Source: Pseudeuparius sepicola
Lineage: Eukaryota > Arthropoda > Insecta > Coleoptera > Anthribidae
Reading direction: 5' to 3'
DNA: 64,000 nt
NCBI GenBank assembly: GCA_963920635.1
Contig: OY987308.1
Span: forward strand, 26,102,096 to 26,166,095
Part shown: positions 20,680 through 35,600 of the stretch, piece after piece
Layout of the letters: each line of letters starts with the position of its first letter
How positions within the stretch are numbered: position 1 is the first letter of the stretch
The notes under the pieces: model-generated
Database searches by the model: none
What the model saw: the letters and a program-made list of their open reading frames with translations, nothing else
Told to the model about the DNA's origin: nothing
Program-made: the position numbers and the translations under genes

Positions 20680-23600
20680 ATGGAGGCGCCCGCCGCCGCC
20701 GCCGCCGAGCGGCCGCCCCCCAGCCCGCTGACCGGCTGCTACCTGCTGATCGTGGCCGGGGAGCCGAGGGAGCCGGCCCACAGGGACATCGTGCTGCAGC
20801 GGGTGGCGAAGGGTAAGGGGTCCGCGTTCATCGGCGTGGTAGCAAAGTCTACGTTCGGGCCCGTCTCTGACTCGAATTTGAACGCCGCAGGAGGTTTAGG
20901 ACACGATCGCATTTCTATCAAAGAGTGGCGATTGGTCCGTAGAATTTGTGGGGCAAGCTCCGGAACAGTCTTACAATGAAGTAACGTTAATGTTCTCAAG
21001 TTACTGTCTTTACATCAAATTTGAACTTCGGAAATTACTTGTGAGACTGTCCCAAATACGTAGAGAACTAGATTTTTGCAAAATAACGTCGTTTGCTCCA
21101 TAGAATTTATGGGGTAAACTCTGAACAATCTTACAATGCGATGTTGAAAGTTACTTTTGAATTTTACTACCTTACATCAAATTTAATCTTTAGAAATTAC
21201 TAGTTTCCTATAAAAGAGTGAGAGATGGACGATTTCTAAAAAATAATATCGTTTCCTCTATAGAATTTATACGGTAAACTCTATATGGAACAATCTTGCA
21301 ATGAAGTAATGCGAATATATTGCGATTTTCAAAGTTGTCCTCAATTCAAACTTCAAAATTAACTTGGTAAGACTATCCTAAATATGTAGATAACTAGATT
21401 TATAAAATATAACATCATTTCCTCCATAGAATTTATGGGGTAAACTCTGAACTTTTGAATTTTACTACCTTACATCAAATTTAATCTTTAGAAATTACTA
21501 GTTTCCTATAAAAGGGTGAGAGATGGACGATTTCTAAAAAATAATATCGTTTCCTCTATAGAATTTATACGGTAAACTCTATATGGAACAATCTTGCAAT
21601 GAAGTAATGCGAATATATTGCGATTTTCAAAGTTGTCCTCAATTCAAACTTCAAAATTAACTTGGTAAGACTATCCTAAATATGTAGATAACTAGATTTA
21701 TAAAATATAACATCATTTCCTCCATAGAATTTATGGGGTAAACTCTGAACTTTTGAATTTTACTACCTTACATCAAATTTAATCTTTAGAAATTACTAGT
21801 TTCCTATAAAAGAGTGAGAGATGGACGATTTCTAAAAAATAATATCGTTTCCTCTATAGAATTTATACGGTAAACTCTATATGGAACAATCTTGCAATGA
21901 AGTAATGCGAATATATTGCGATTTTCAAAGTTGTCCTCAATTCAAACTTCAAAATTAACTTGGTAAGACTATCCTAAATATGTAGACAACTAGATTTATA
22001 AAATATAACATCGTTTCCTCCATAGAATTTATGGGGTAAACTCTGAACTTTTGAATTTTACTACCTTACATCAAATTTAATCTTTAGAAATTACTAGTTT
22101 CCTATAAAAGAGTGAGAGATGGACGATTTCTAAAAAATAATATCGTTTCCTCTATAGAATTTATACGGTAAACTTTACGGAACAGTCTTGCAATGAAGTA
22201 ATGCGAATAGATTGCGATTTTCAAAGTTGTCCTCAATTCAAACTTCAAAATTAACTTGGTAAGACTATCCTAAATATGTAGACAACTAGATTTATAAAAT
22301 ATAACATCGTTTCCTCCATAGAATTTATGGGGTAAACTCTGAACTTTTGAATTTTACTACCTTACAACAAATTTAATCTTTAGAAATTACTAGTTCCCTA
22401 TAAAAGAGTGAGAGATGGACGATTTCTAAAAAATAATATCGTTTCCTTTATAGAATTTATACGGTAAACTCTATGGGACAATCTTGAAATGAAGTAATGC
22501 GAATAGATTGCAATTTTGAAAGTTGCTCCCTTAATTTACTGTCTTAACATCAAATTTAAACATCAAAATCAACTTGTAGGACTCTCTTAAATATGTAGAC
22601 AACTATAGATTTATAAAATATAACATCGTTTCCTCCATGGAATTTTTTAGGGTAAAAAAGGTAAACTCTGGAACAATATTACAATTAAGTCATGTTAATA
22701 GATTAGGTACAATGCTTCCCAAATTACTGTCTTTACATCAAATTTGAACTTCAGAAATGACTTATGAGACCGTCTCAAATAGGTAGAGAACTAGATTTCT
22801 ACAAAATAACGTCGTTTGCTCCATAGAATTTACGGGGTAAACTCTGAACAATCTTACAATGTGATGTTGAAAGTTGCTCCTGAACTTTACCGCCTTACAT
22901 CAATTTTAATCTAGAAATTACTAGGTCCCTATAAAGGAATGAGAGATGAACGATTTCTAAAAAATAACAACGTTTCCTCTATAGAATTTATACAGTAAAC
23001 TCTACGGAACAACCTGGCAATGAAGTAATACGAACACTACATTGAGATTTCGAAAATTGCTCTTCAATTTTACATATATACATAAAATTTAAACTTCAAA
23101 ATTAACTTGTAGGACTATCCTGAATATGTAGACAACTAGATTTATAAAATATAGCGTCGTTTCCTCCATAGAATTTATATGGTAAAAAAGGTAAACTCTG
23201 GAACAATATTACAATGAAGTAATGTTAATAGATTAGGTACCATTTTGAAAGTGCTTCGCAAATAACGCCGTTTCCTCCATAGAATTTATGGGCTAAACTG
23301 TGAACAATCTGTTGAAAGTTGCTTCTGAATTTTACAGCCTTACATCAAATTTAATCTTTAGAAATTACTAGGTACCTACAAAAGATGAGGAAAGAACGAA
23401 TTTTACAAATAATAATAGCGTTTCTCCTATAGAATTTATACTGTAAACTCTATGGAACAATTTTGCAATGAAGTAATAGGTACGAATATATTGCGATTTT
23501 GAAAGTTGCTCCTCAATTTACCCACTCTCACAATACTCCCAAACTAAGAGTACCTCAGAAGCAACTTGTGCATGGGGGAGGGGTGGCCATTACTATTATT

Positions 23601-26600
23601 TCAGAGGGGTGGCAATTACTATTATTTCGTCTTCATTGCCAAATTACTCTTCATTGTGATTTGATCAACTTGCTATTCAATGTGGTGAATAGGTGAATGT
23701 TTTTTTGATATGTTGCAGGTATTTCGCCCATTTTATTTCATTCTTTACAACTCCGCAGCGCACTGAAAGCCATAGTTCTAACCTTTGCTCTATGTAAGAC
23801 ATTTATGTTTGTATTTTGGGACGGTTCCAGTTTTGCCAAGCAATTTAGGAGCTTTATTGAAGTTCTGCGTTTGTTTTCTTGTGCGGAAAATTGTTTGGAA
23901 GAGCTATTTAACAAAATAATACAAATTAGAACACGACTTTTTCATTATGTCTATTGGATTGTAGCTCGAAACTCAATTTAAAAAGACCCCAAACGGAGGA
24001 GGCCATTTTCCCACCCATTTCCTAATCCTAACGGGCTTTATTGGGTTCTGTAAAAGTCCTATAAAAAGTGCTGGTCCGCCATCGATCCGGTGGCTGCGGT
24101 TTTTGGCAAGGGTCCTTCGCCTGTTTTTTTTTTGTCCACGTTCTTTTCAATTCTGTGATGGATGCATTAGAAAGTGTGGCGCCTCCTATTGGGAAAATTG
24201 AAAAGCATGGCAATTACTTGCACGAAAGTCCCAATTAATTTGATGTAGCACCTATACCTACAGCAGACGAAAACGGTACTGACGATACCAGTAAAATAAT
24301 AGACCGTGCAAATCTATTAAGATACTGTTAGAACGTCTAGGACGTTTGTATAAGAAGCAAATAAAATTTACAACAATTGTAAGTGATATTCTTCCTTGGG
24401 ACTTCCACAAAAACATCTTGAAGGGTTATTCACCCATAAAAACTAGTTATGGACGAAAATAATACGTCCAAAATTGATACCACAAAAGCCAAATAGGTAT
24501 TTTCATTTGTATAGGCTCTTATCGCCTTTTATTTATCAAATTATCATCATTATTACTAATTAAAACAGATTAAGGAGTCGAATTGAATCAATAACAGTCA
24601 GAATCAATTATTATGGCGAAGAATTGAGTTCAACCACACATTAAATTCTTTGCACAATGTACATAGGTAGGTACTTCGTGTATGTCTTATCTAAATGCAA
24701 ATATGTATAATCGTACTAATGTTAGTCACTACTAAATGAGCAATAAACCTTTTAATATAATTGTAGGTCATATTAATATGGACTATTTTTAAATTTACAC
24801 ATCAGTCATGCGGTTGTCAGTAGAAATATTTATAGAATTTGTGAAAATGTCACGAAAAACTTATTTGAATGTATTTAGTCTACTCTCATATCGATTTTAC
24901 GTATTCCATAATATTAGCTTTACCCCATTTCTGAAACGAAATATATGTATCCATGTATTGATCGAAGTCCAGGGGGTGGCATTTATAATTATATAAAGAT
25001 GTGCGGTAATCATCAAAACTTTTTAAGAGGATAAAACAGTTTTGCATAAAAATGAAGCGCGTACCTTATGTATGCAGGTATATGCCTCATTTTTACGACG
25101 TCCCCAGTAAAAATTGCGATCTAATGTTTATTACAAGCAAATGTTTGCACAGACAACGCAGATGATAAGGGCATCTTTATTTTTAATAATAGATTTTCGT
25201 TCGGTCCATAAAACAAATCATCCTGTGTCGGATTGTGTTTTATTGCGCTGTGCCGTTATGCCACAGGACAGGAACCATTGTGAAGTCCCATGATGCAGTC
25301 GATAAATTTATATAATGCCCCTGGGGTATCAGATTTTGGCACAAACCCCAGAAATTCAACAATAATCGCATTTAAACCCTACAATACAACTTCCTGCCTC
25401 ATTTAATGTTAGCCTCCTAAGAATATCGTTTTTATCGTTTAAATATCCGCTTTTATTGTTTGATAACGATAAAAGCGTGCGGTTTTGTTCGGTAGATGAA
25501 CATTTACTGGAAAATCCATTATTAGGATATTCTTCAGTCACACAGATTAACTCGACAAAAAGAAGATTGATGATATAATAAATAAACTTCCCGAATTTAG
25601 AAGGAAAACACTTGGTGTTAAAAGTATAAAAGAGATAAGCCAGAAACCCGCTCGCCATTGTATGTTTGGTTGCCTGTATCAATGTATTTTTATTTCCAAC
25701 TAGCTGGAAAAAGTAGCGAATTTCAAAGGATTACAAAAAACACGGGTATTTTTAAAATATCCATAGATACTAATGACACTAGTTTAAAAGTTATGGGCGA
25801 GATTTTTTTTTGAATTTCAAACTTTATGCCGGCATAAATTCGTCTATTTTGTCTCTTGAGCCGGAATTTTACCTTCGTTAAGATTGGCATAGGTTTCGGA
25901 ATATGCTCGGAACGAAAACACGGTAATAAACATTGTAATTATCCAGTCTTGTTGTAAATAAAAAAACATAGGCAAAATACCCCTTAAATTATGCAGCGGG
26001 AATGCAAAAGTGTGGCTATTATTTATCAGATGGCGCGAAAAACAGACGATCCATGAACGGTTGACGCTGTTGTTACAGGTCCAGTTTAATAATTACATAC
26101 ATTATGTTCATATGATGAATTTTACGTTTTGGCGATATAATATTTAATCAACTAAGCTGTGTGATTGCTTTTTTATGTTTTTGTATTACTTCCATATTAT
26201 TATATACTATGAATTGCGAATTTTTAATATTAAAATAATATAAAACTTCAAAAGGTATATTCGGGAGACCCTCGTAGCTCAAAGACTCCGATCTGTGATT
26301 TTAACCCCTCTCTTTTTAGCAATGGTTCATTGATTTTTAGCTTGAAAGGTACACGGCGGCACTAAAAACTGCTTTAGTTGACTTTGCATTATTTACCTAT
26401 ACATACGTGTGGGTTGGGTACTGTTATGTTCTTATAGTTATGTCGCCGTTATGTATTTTTCGTGAGGAAAACACAATCGTTAGCATATAAACTGACATTA
26501 GGGGAGGATTCATGTCTATGTCTCTATATGTATAGGTATGTCGAAAATTATCTATACCGGGTGTTCCATTTTAATAAATGCAGCTATTATAAATATCTCA

Positions 26601-29600
26601 AAACGAAAATCACAAAAAAATCACATAAAAGTTGAAGCATATTATGAGGTGCAATGTAAGACGCACGTTTTCACTTGTAGGCAGACGACGTTTTCAAGGT
26701 CACTTGAATGTCTACTGTGTTTTTTACTGTTAAAGGCATATCTTTTGTTAAAGAATGTGATTCGGCACATTTTCTGTAGGTATAGTATTGCGCTGGTATT
26801 GCTGGCTTAAAAGTTCTACAAAATTATGTTTAGTTTTTTCCATGAAATGAAACATGGTCTTTTATGTGTACATAAGGTGTTTCTTCGTTTGCGTTATTAC
26901 TACATTCAAACACATTTTAAGTAACGCAAGCATTAAGATAAATACATATGTCGAAAATAAAAAATGAAAAAGAAAACGATATATTGATGCGAAAGAACAT
27001 CTTCTGTACCTATATGTTAAACATCTACAGTGTGACCTCCGTTAAGGAGTTACCACCCTGGTTACTACGTAAATTCTTCTATGGTAGTACCTATAAATTT
27101 ATTTACATTACATTTTCCATTACTCTAAATGTATGCCAAAATAATACATATATTAAGATATCAGCAAATAGTAGGTATTTCGCGTATCTAACAAAATTCA
27201 CAACTTTACGTCAACTTTGGATCAAATACAATAGAATTTTAATTTCTTTCGGTTTGTCAATATTAAGTACTTAATGAAAAGTTAATAGAATAATAAAAGA
27301 TAAAACTGTAGTGACATAAATTCTAAATGTCAGTCAGGGTAAGTATTGTGATCATTTATGCGGTTTTGAGGGAGAATATTATGTCATGACAGTAGATTTG
27401 ACAGCCGGTAGGTAGTCCTCTTACTTAATATTTTACTCAACAATATTCTTAATAACTATGAAAAAATATAGAAAAATAAAGGAGCGTAAATATTCATATT
27501 ATTATTTTGTGTTTAACAATTCACAGTTTCAATCCCAAAATACGCCAGGATGGGAGAGATGCGATGTGCTGTTATTTGTATAAAAAAGGGGGTCGGTCCG
27601 CCTGCCTCCCCCTAGACCCCTGGTTCCGACCAACGACCTTGCCGGGCAACAAAACAACTTATAAGGAACGGAAACTTATTTTAGCAAGGCGAAACATTAC
27701 TTTTTATTCTCGCTCTGTACCAATGGCCGCTCTCCAACTCCAGCGCCATCTTACAGACACTTGCGCAATTTTTGCACTCCGCAGTACCCAATTTCTGTTT
27801 TAGCAACATTTATCCTAGTTAGGAACACGGTCAAATGAAGGTCGTCGCGAGGTGATGACGTTTTATTTCCGTCCTTAAGTAAACTGTTAGTGTTACTTGA
27901 CGCAGCCAACGTTTTTTTTTTAAATTTAATTCTCTAAAGTAGCGTCTGCAGTCTTTTTCACGCTATAGGTTCTAGTCGTATCCCGTTGCCAGGCAACTAA
28001 AGACACCCAAGAATCCAGGGGCTCCAGGAGAGTGTAGAAACCTTGGATTTAAATTTAACTTGAACTCAAGACTCTAAATGTTAGGATAGGTTGTCACCCG
28101 ACGTTGGCATCTTTAAATAAGCGCTTTATTTATATCTGTTAGCGTCGATGGAGGAAAATCAACGCTGTTAGGCGCTGGAGAATATTTACCAACATGTACG
28201 TGGTCTGGTGGGAGTCCCGAAATGTTTCGGAGTGAATCAAATCGATGGAAAAATTGGGCCGGCAAACCACCACGAAAATTATTTATATTACAGTGAAAAT
28301 AACACCGATCGATCGTCTATGATACATAAAAATTGAGGGGTTACATATATTGTTCTTGGAAAGCATGTTACCTATATGTACTTGAGTTGAGGACTCTTCG
28401 GAAAGTTTCATAATCATTTTATTTATAAATCGGAAGGTACTTGCGCAATATATTGAAAGGTGGTTTATTTCTTCTCCAACATTAATGGCGTGTGGTTTAG
28501 ATCAAATAAAACTTTTTACTGCTCGTTACAGATTTAATTGATACATAGAAAAATAAAATAGAGTTTTCTTTCTTCTCAAAAAACTCTTCATCTTTTTACG
28601 GGATCTCGTAAGGTTTTCTCGCCTCTTAAATTTTTTTGCCGCTCTCAGCGACCTCTGGATATAGATGCGCAAGCAGAGACCAGCAGGCATGATCAATACT
28701 CTATGTGTATAGGAGACTCTTCTCCAGAAAATTGAAAATTACCGGGGTTTTAACCCAGGAAATGGGCCATTTTAAGAGCACACGTCTACTATTTTTTTTC
28801 AAAGACAGATCTTTCACTTTTTTCTGATCTGATCGTACAAATTGCAGATAGTGAAAAGTAAACTTTAAGGGTTTAATTTACATTTTGATGGCTCAATTAT
28901 TTTGCCTACAGTCCACCAATAATTACTTCCCGTCATTTGACGATTACAATCTGCATATACAAAAGTTTCATTAAACTTTCTCGCCTCAACAGTCAACACC
29001 ACAACTTTACTACGCGAGGGTCACTGTTTGTTTTTCGACAAGTTCAAACCTATTTGTCTTTGCCAGTTTTGACTTCACCAAACACCTGGACACCGAAAAT
29101 AGAAGGGTGAATCCTGATTTATATTATTCCGAAGGTATCGATTTTCCTACCTTTGTTTTCTGTTTCTATGCAAGTTCAAAGTTCTCTGGCTTCTGTGTCA
29201 GAAAATAGGGCAAAAGACCAGGTAGGCTTTTATGTAGATTGCCGTGGGGTTTTCGTCCAGTATCCAGAGGCATTTTTGTGGGAAAGGCGTTGGAGCTACA
29301 ATAGAAATTATTTCTGTCGCATTACTTTTCATTTATTTTCTGTTTTGTCTGCAGAATTTTCTGGGTGTTGTACTTACTCTCTATTTCATTTCGGTGGACG
29401 CAGGATCATCTTCAATTATTAACCATGGAAACGAATGCCAAGGAAACCCACAGTAGACATGAAAATATAATGAGATAACACGCCAGTGGAAAATTTACTT
29501 TCTCTCTAGAAGGTGGAAGCTACATATCCTGAAATAAATTGAGAAACTCTTTCAATTATACAGTATTATACTTTCCACTTCCCGGTGAATCTTTCTGGAG

Positions 29601-32600
29601 CAGATTGAAACGTCCCAAATAAAATATCCACATTAAAGAAGAGTCCCATAAAGATTTAATCTCTTGTCCAGACATCAAGATTGCAGTTTTCCCCGCCGTC
29701 AACCTACAAAGGCGACTCTAAAACCCGGAAAGTATCCAGTCTGGCTGCCTTTATTACAAGACTCGATATCGATCCATAGACCTGGATGAGGTAATCCCGA
29801 CGGCTGGAATCGCGCAACCCCAAGGCAGAGTTTGACGGTTTTCAAGGGAGCACCTTTGAGGTTTTTTTGCCAAAAAATGGAAAAAGTCAAAAATACTTAT
29901 ACTTATTGGAAAAAGTTAAATATTTCTTGGAAAAGGTTAAATACTTATTGGAAAGAGTTAAATACTTATTGGAAAAAGCTAAATACTTATTGGAAAAAAA
30001 ATCAAACGTATTTGAATTTCCCATTCGTTTTGAAAGCTTTGTACGCCGCACAATGTAGGTTTTAGTGTTGAAAAAAAAGGACCCACAATGGGGATAAGCT
30101 CGCAAATCCTCCTATATCTGTGTGCATGATTAATTTCAGAGGTCCAAAACAGAGGGAATATTACGTTTATGGAACAATGGCGTCATAATCCGACCCCCCA
30201 TAGTCCTACTGTTTGACACCGGGAGTAGGTAGCAAGGTATATAGTTAAAGTTTAGTGAGCGAGATACAAAAGAATAATCTCGCTGCTATGGGATTTATCC
30301 TTGTTTTTTTTTACGATGAATCGCGACGCGAATACCTGAGAATCAACACCGTGGCGTATTAAAAATGTAATTTGTTTGGCCTCCCACAGATCTAAAAAAA
30401 GCAAGTAGAAAGGAACGTTGCAATGAAGTAGAAAAAACTCATTCCACTGTAGCTTTGACGTTATTATCGATCTACGTTTGATTTGAGATTTGGTTTGATT
30501 GTCTGGTCCCAACATATTTTGAAATACACATCCAGAAATCCATAAAAAGAACCTAAATATGATATCAAAGCTAACTGATTACGTTTTGATCGTATATATT
30601 CCTCAAGAAGCCTCTGGTGCACACCCGCTATACATAATATACTTTTTCGCCAGTTACATGATATCTTAATCTTATTTGCCGGTCTCCTCGTATAAAATTA
30701 CCGCTCGTCTATCAATTTCAGTATCGATTTCGCGCAATATTCGTTGCAATTTTCCCACACACTTTTTCCCATCTTTGGAACCCTTCGCTCAATTTCCAAT
30801 CGGCACCCTTTAACCCCCATCTAATTCGTTCCCTCCTTCCCGAATAGGTCTCGTAACAAATCGTCCGAACGGTCCACCGATAGAATTACGCTCGGTTTGG
30901 AAAGGCCAGGGAAGGTTTTACAAGAAAAATAGCCCTTGATAATATTAGACCTTCGTGTCTCTGTAACACGTTACCCAAAATTCGAAAAGGTCACGGTTAT
31001 TGCGCCAGTGCGGCGATTGGCTACATTTCGGGAACATATAAATCAAGGAGTAAAGGGGAGAAATGGGAGTCAGATATGTGTGATTTATTAGGGGACGATG
31101 CTAAATCGAAATCTTGATGGGATCGAACGAGAGTGTCGATTAAATGGTTTTTCTTGAAATCGGCATTAAACACATTGCGACATTGTTACTACCTATAGGA
31201 GCGTATAAATATTTTAGTAGGTTTGAATATAAATCTATTTTTCTTGAAATCGGCATTAAAATGTCCCAAAATCGTCATTAAAAGCACAGAAATCGTACAA
31301 TAATGTAGCCCATTATTGTACGATTTTTTCAATAAGTAGGCCTTGGCGAGATGTAAACATCAAACGTCAGACGCGGAGAAATCGCCCGTCAAAAGTGACC
31401 AAATATTCAAAACCCGGCCGATAAAGGCTCATTTAACTTTTCGTACACATTGCGAAATTGTTTCCTATAGAAGCGCAATCCTTCAGTGTACATATTTTAG
31501 TAAATTTGAAAATCAATAGATTTGTTGTGTAGGCTGCACAAGAAGCAGCAGTTTGGTTTTTATGTCAGAAGGTGCTGTACATCATTATACTTGTCCTAGG
31601 TAGAGCGATCGGTAAAGTCAAGCAACGCCGCGCGTAGTCGGTTCGTGGACGGGTGATCCCTTATTATTATTTTTTTGCCTAATAAAACATTTTTTTTTCC
31701 GATTTCAAGAAAAATATAATATGTACCTCGGCCTGAAGTTCTTTTTATGACTCATGTGGTTTATTTGCCTCGGCCAGAGGCCTCAGCAACTAAACTCCAC
31801 ATGAGTCATAAAAAGTTGAACTTCAGTGCCTTGGTACATAAATAACTATTCCAGTAAAGCCCAAAGATCCAGAACGTCTCTCCATATTTCTTTTTATCTA
31901 GAGCTCCCACTGGCGAGCACACATCTACAACAATAAATTAGCCGACAAAGGCCAACGTCTTTTTTCTCTCCCAACACTAATTTAAGGAACCTTTATTTGC
32001 TTGTGTTTCACAGAATTTCGCGAAGAACAGAAAACAACCATTGCCGTTATGGAGTCGAGTTTCAATAAGAGCTTTGTCAACAAAATGTTAGCTCGCACAA
32101 AAATAGAATAGCTTATAAGGGTGCCCTTCGATACGTAACAAGATATATGCCAAGTAGAATCCCTATTCAACTTCCCTGTTTCCAATTTTGGGCGTCGAAC
32201 GTTTTGAAAAGTGCCTCCAAAAGTGCCCCCTCGAAAACCGTCAAACTTTGGCTTGGGGTAACGCGATTCCAGCCTTCGGGATTGCCTCATCCAGGTCCCT
32301 GGATCGATATCGCGTCTTTATAGCGGCCAGACTGGATACTTTCCGGGTTTTAGAGTCGCCTTTGTAGGTTGACGGCGCAGAAAACTGCATTCTTGATGTC
32401 TGGACAAGAGATTAAATCTTTATGGGAGTCTTTCATATGGATATTTTATTTGGGGCGTTTCAATTTGCTTTAGAAAGCTTTACGAGGAAGTGGAAAGTAT
32501 AATACTGTATAAATGAAAGAGTTTCTCAATTTATTTCAGGATATGTAGCTTCCACCTTCTAGAGAAAGTAAATTTTCCACGAGCGTGTTATCTCATATTT

Positions 32601-35600
32601 TCATGACTACTGTGAGAAAATAAATGAATAGTAATGCGACATAAATAATTTCCTTTGTAGCTTAAACGTTTTCGCCACAAAAATGCCTATGGATACTGGA
32701 CGAAAACACCACAGTAATCTACATAAAAGCTTACCTGGTCTTTTGACCTATTTTTCACGGAAGCCAAAGAACTTTGAACTTCCATATAGAAACAGAAAAC
32801 GAAGGTACGACAATCGATACCTTCCGTGTAATATAAATTAGGATTCGCCCTTCTATTTTCGGTGTCCAGGTGTTTCGCGTAGCAAAGTTGTGGTGTTGAT
32901 GTGAAGGGCGCATCCCATTTCTAAAGTTTAATGGACCTTTTGTAAAACTCGTATAATGCAGATTTTAATCATTATTATAACTGGAAATTATTGTTGGGGC
33001 CGTAGACGAAATTAAGCCATTAAAGTGTAAATTAGCAAACCCCTGAAGTTTACTTTTATTACGAGATAAGACATACAAATCTCCTGTAAAGAAAGGTCCT
33101 TAAGATTTGGCCTAATTTTCATCCGTCATTTCTTAACATTATTATAACCTTAAGAAAGGATAATGAGCTGTTTTAAGCCAGGCAAAAATTGCTAAACATT
33201 TTTCTTGTAGTAAATTTACTGTGGTTTATCTATTATTAGAGCTCCAAAACTGAATTAGGGCCATCCGCAAATTGTAATTACACATCAAGTTAAGGCCTAA
33301 TCTAAAATTCAGCCAGATGAAATCCTGGCCGCTCGCTAAATATTTTCCCTCGGCTTTACCAAGACATGTGACTCGTATCGAATACAAGGATGATTAATTT
33401 CTGTCCACCAGAAAAGTTTTTAACCCGAAATGTACGGGATAACGACGTAGAAGTTTTTTAATGAACGGCTGAAAGTAGGTCACGGAATTTTTAACTTTAC
33501 GCTCTTAAAATCAAGTCCAGTTTGTCACCGTATATTTTCTATTTGATTATAAAACAAACGTTAGTTGTTATAGATTCTAGATCACGCTAGATTGATTCAT
33601 CGCGTCGATTTACACAGAAAAAATACCATTTTAGTGGCAACAACCAGAAAATTTTCTATGCCCAAAAAAAAATCTAAATTATTTATAGTATTTTCGATAT
33701 TTTGGGGGCTCGAATAGGACTTCCCTGAGCCCCTGGCAACACATTTATCGATCCAAATGTTGCGCCCGTTTCCTCGCTACGCAAGGCTCGCCTTCTTTCT
33801 TTAAACGATATAAGGACCCCAATTTGTATAAGTTAGCAGGAATGGCTTGTAATTACGTTTTCACCTTACAAAATTGCCCCTCCTTTCGGTTTCTAAATGG
33901 TTTCTGTTCCATTCCAGGGCTGCTTTCGTGGGATTTGAACGATTGCCTGGTAGATTTAGAGAGGGAACTGGCTATAATCACCGATCAGGGTTTAGAAGGG
34001 GAAGAAGCTAGATATGGTAAGTTAAAAATAAAAATATTTCGAAGGTTTGTTGGACGATTTTTCCTGAAAATTTCGACAAAAATGGTTAAAACGGGCTATT
34101 TTACGTAGAAATCGACTTTTTAAATCATCCAAATACGATTTTTATTTTTTGTGTTAATCTTGACACAAAGCTCCGCTAGCGTAAATTTTTTATTTTATTT
34201 TTCTTTTCTTGAAAATACTGGGAATTCTGCCAATTTTTTCAATGGAAATACAACAAATTTTTGGGCAATGCTACTGTGTTTTCCCTATTACTCCAACACT
34301 AATAATGGTTTTTAAAGCACCTACAATTTTTCGCAGTTGTAAGAAAATTGAAAATACAGGGTGATTCAGTTGTATTCTGGGACACTTCAACAGGTGATAA
34401 AAGAAACAAAAAATAACCCCACTTTCTTGTATAAACTATATATTTTTAAGGCCTTATAAAAAAGTTACAGGGTGTTGAAGTTGGAAAAAGTATGCGTGGA
34501 CTTTACTGAATATTTACCAAACTAGTTGAGATATTTAAGTCATATTTGGTGCACGTTATAACCGCACGAGTTAGCATAAAACCTGTTAATATCAAACACC
34601 TTGAACAACCAGTGGCGAGAAAGTGGGTGTTTTTAGAAAAAAAAAATTGTATAGCAATAAAACATATTCAATTTCTTATGTAAATTTTATTTGTACACAA
34701 AAACGTTCTTTTAGCATTTTTTCATATGTGTCGTGGTTTCATAGCAAATTTGATTTTTTCGTATTATTTCGGGGTTTTTCTGAAAAATTAACTTAGAAAT
34801 TCGCTGCATACGTAAGACTCAAAGTAGAAAAAATGTGTTTTTTATTTTAAATACAGTTACTTTTTCCAATAAACTTACCCATTCAAGGCTTTACTTTTCA
34901 AGATACAGAGCGTAACAATAATTTTATCTTCCTTAAATGTTTTAGACCCTGTATCTTCAAAAGTATAGCCTTAAATAGGTAAGTTTATTGGAAAAAGTTA
35001 CTTTAATTAAAGTAGTAAACACATTATTTCTAGTTAAGTCCATATATTTTTTCCAACTTTAACACCCTGCAACTTTTTATAATGCGTTAAAATGATATAT
35101 TTTTTACAAGAAAGTGCGGTTATTTTATGGTTTTCTATCACCTGTTATAGTGTCCCAGAATAAAACCGAATCACCCTGTATATTTAATATTTCTTAATAT
35201 GCTCCTTCAAATTTGGCCACTAATAATTCTGTTAATACGGCACTGCGTCCTTGTAACGTTAATTAACTGAAAATGGATTTCATCCAAGCGAAATTTGTCT
35301 CTGAAATATCATCAATCATAAGAAAATCCCTTTAAGCTTAAGATTATTTTGTCATCGCCTTGAAACAGGGTTAAACACCACCTTCACTATCCATTTAAAT
35401 ACCATCAAAAGTATCTTAATAATATTATAAACGAAGTATCTTTACTTGAACATGCAAAATAAATGCTGTGTCTTGAAAAATAAGGGCCTATTGAACATTT
35501 TCTCTCCCATATTCTTTCTAGGCGAAAGACTTATACAATTTGCATCTGAAAACTTAGTGACTGAAATACTAGTCCACCCCTCAGTGAGCACTTTACAGCA

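Noticed and set aside
20316..20731. Open frames of 108-166 residues just upstream of futsch exon 1
   Set aside because: GC-rich promoter/5' UTR; the MAP1-like start is in the frame of the ATG at 20680 only.
29153..29456. Possible genes in the inverted duplication arms
   Set aside because: Frames are short, differ between the two arms because of indels, and have no domain.
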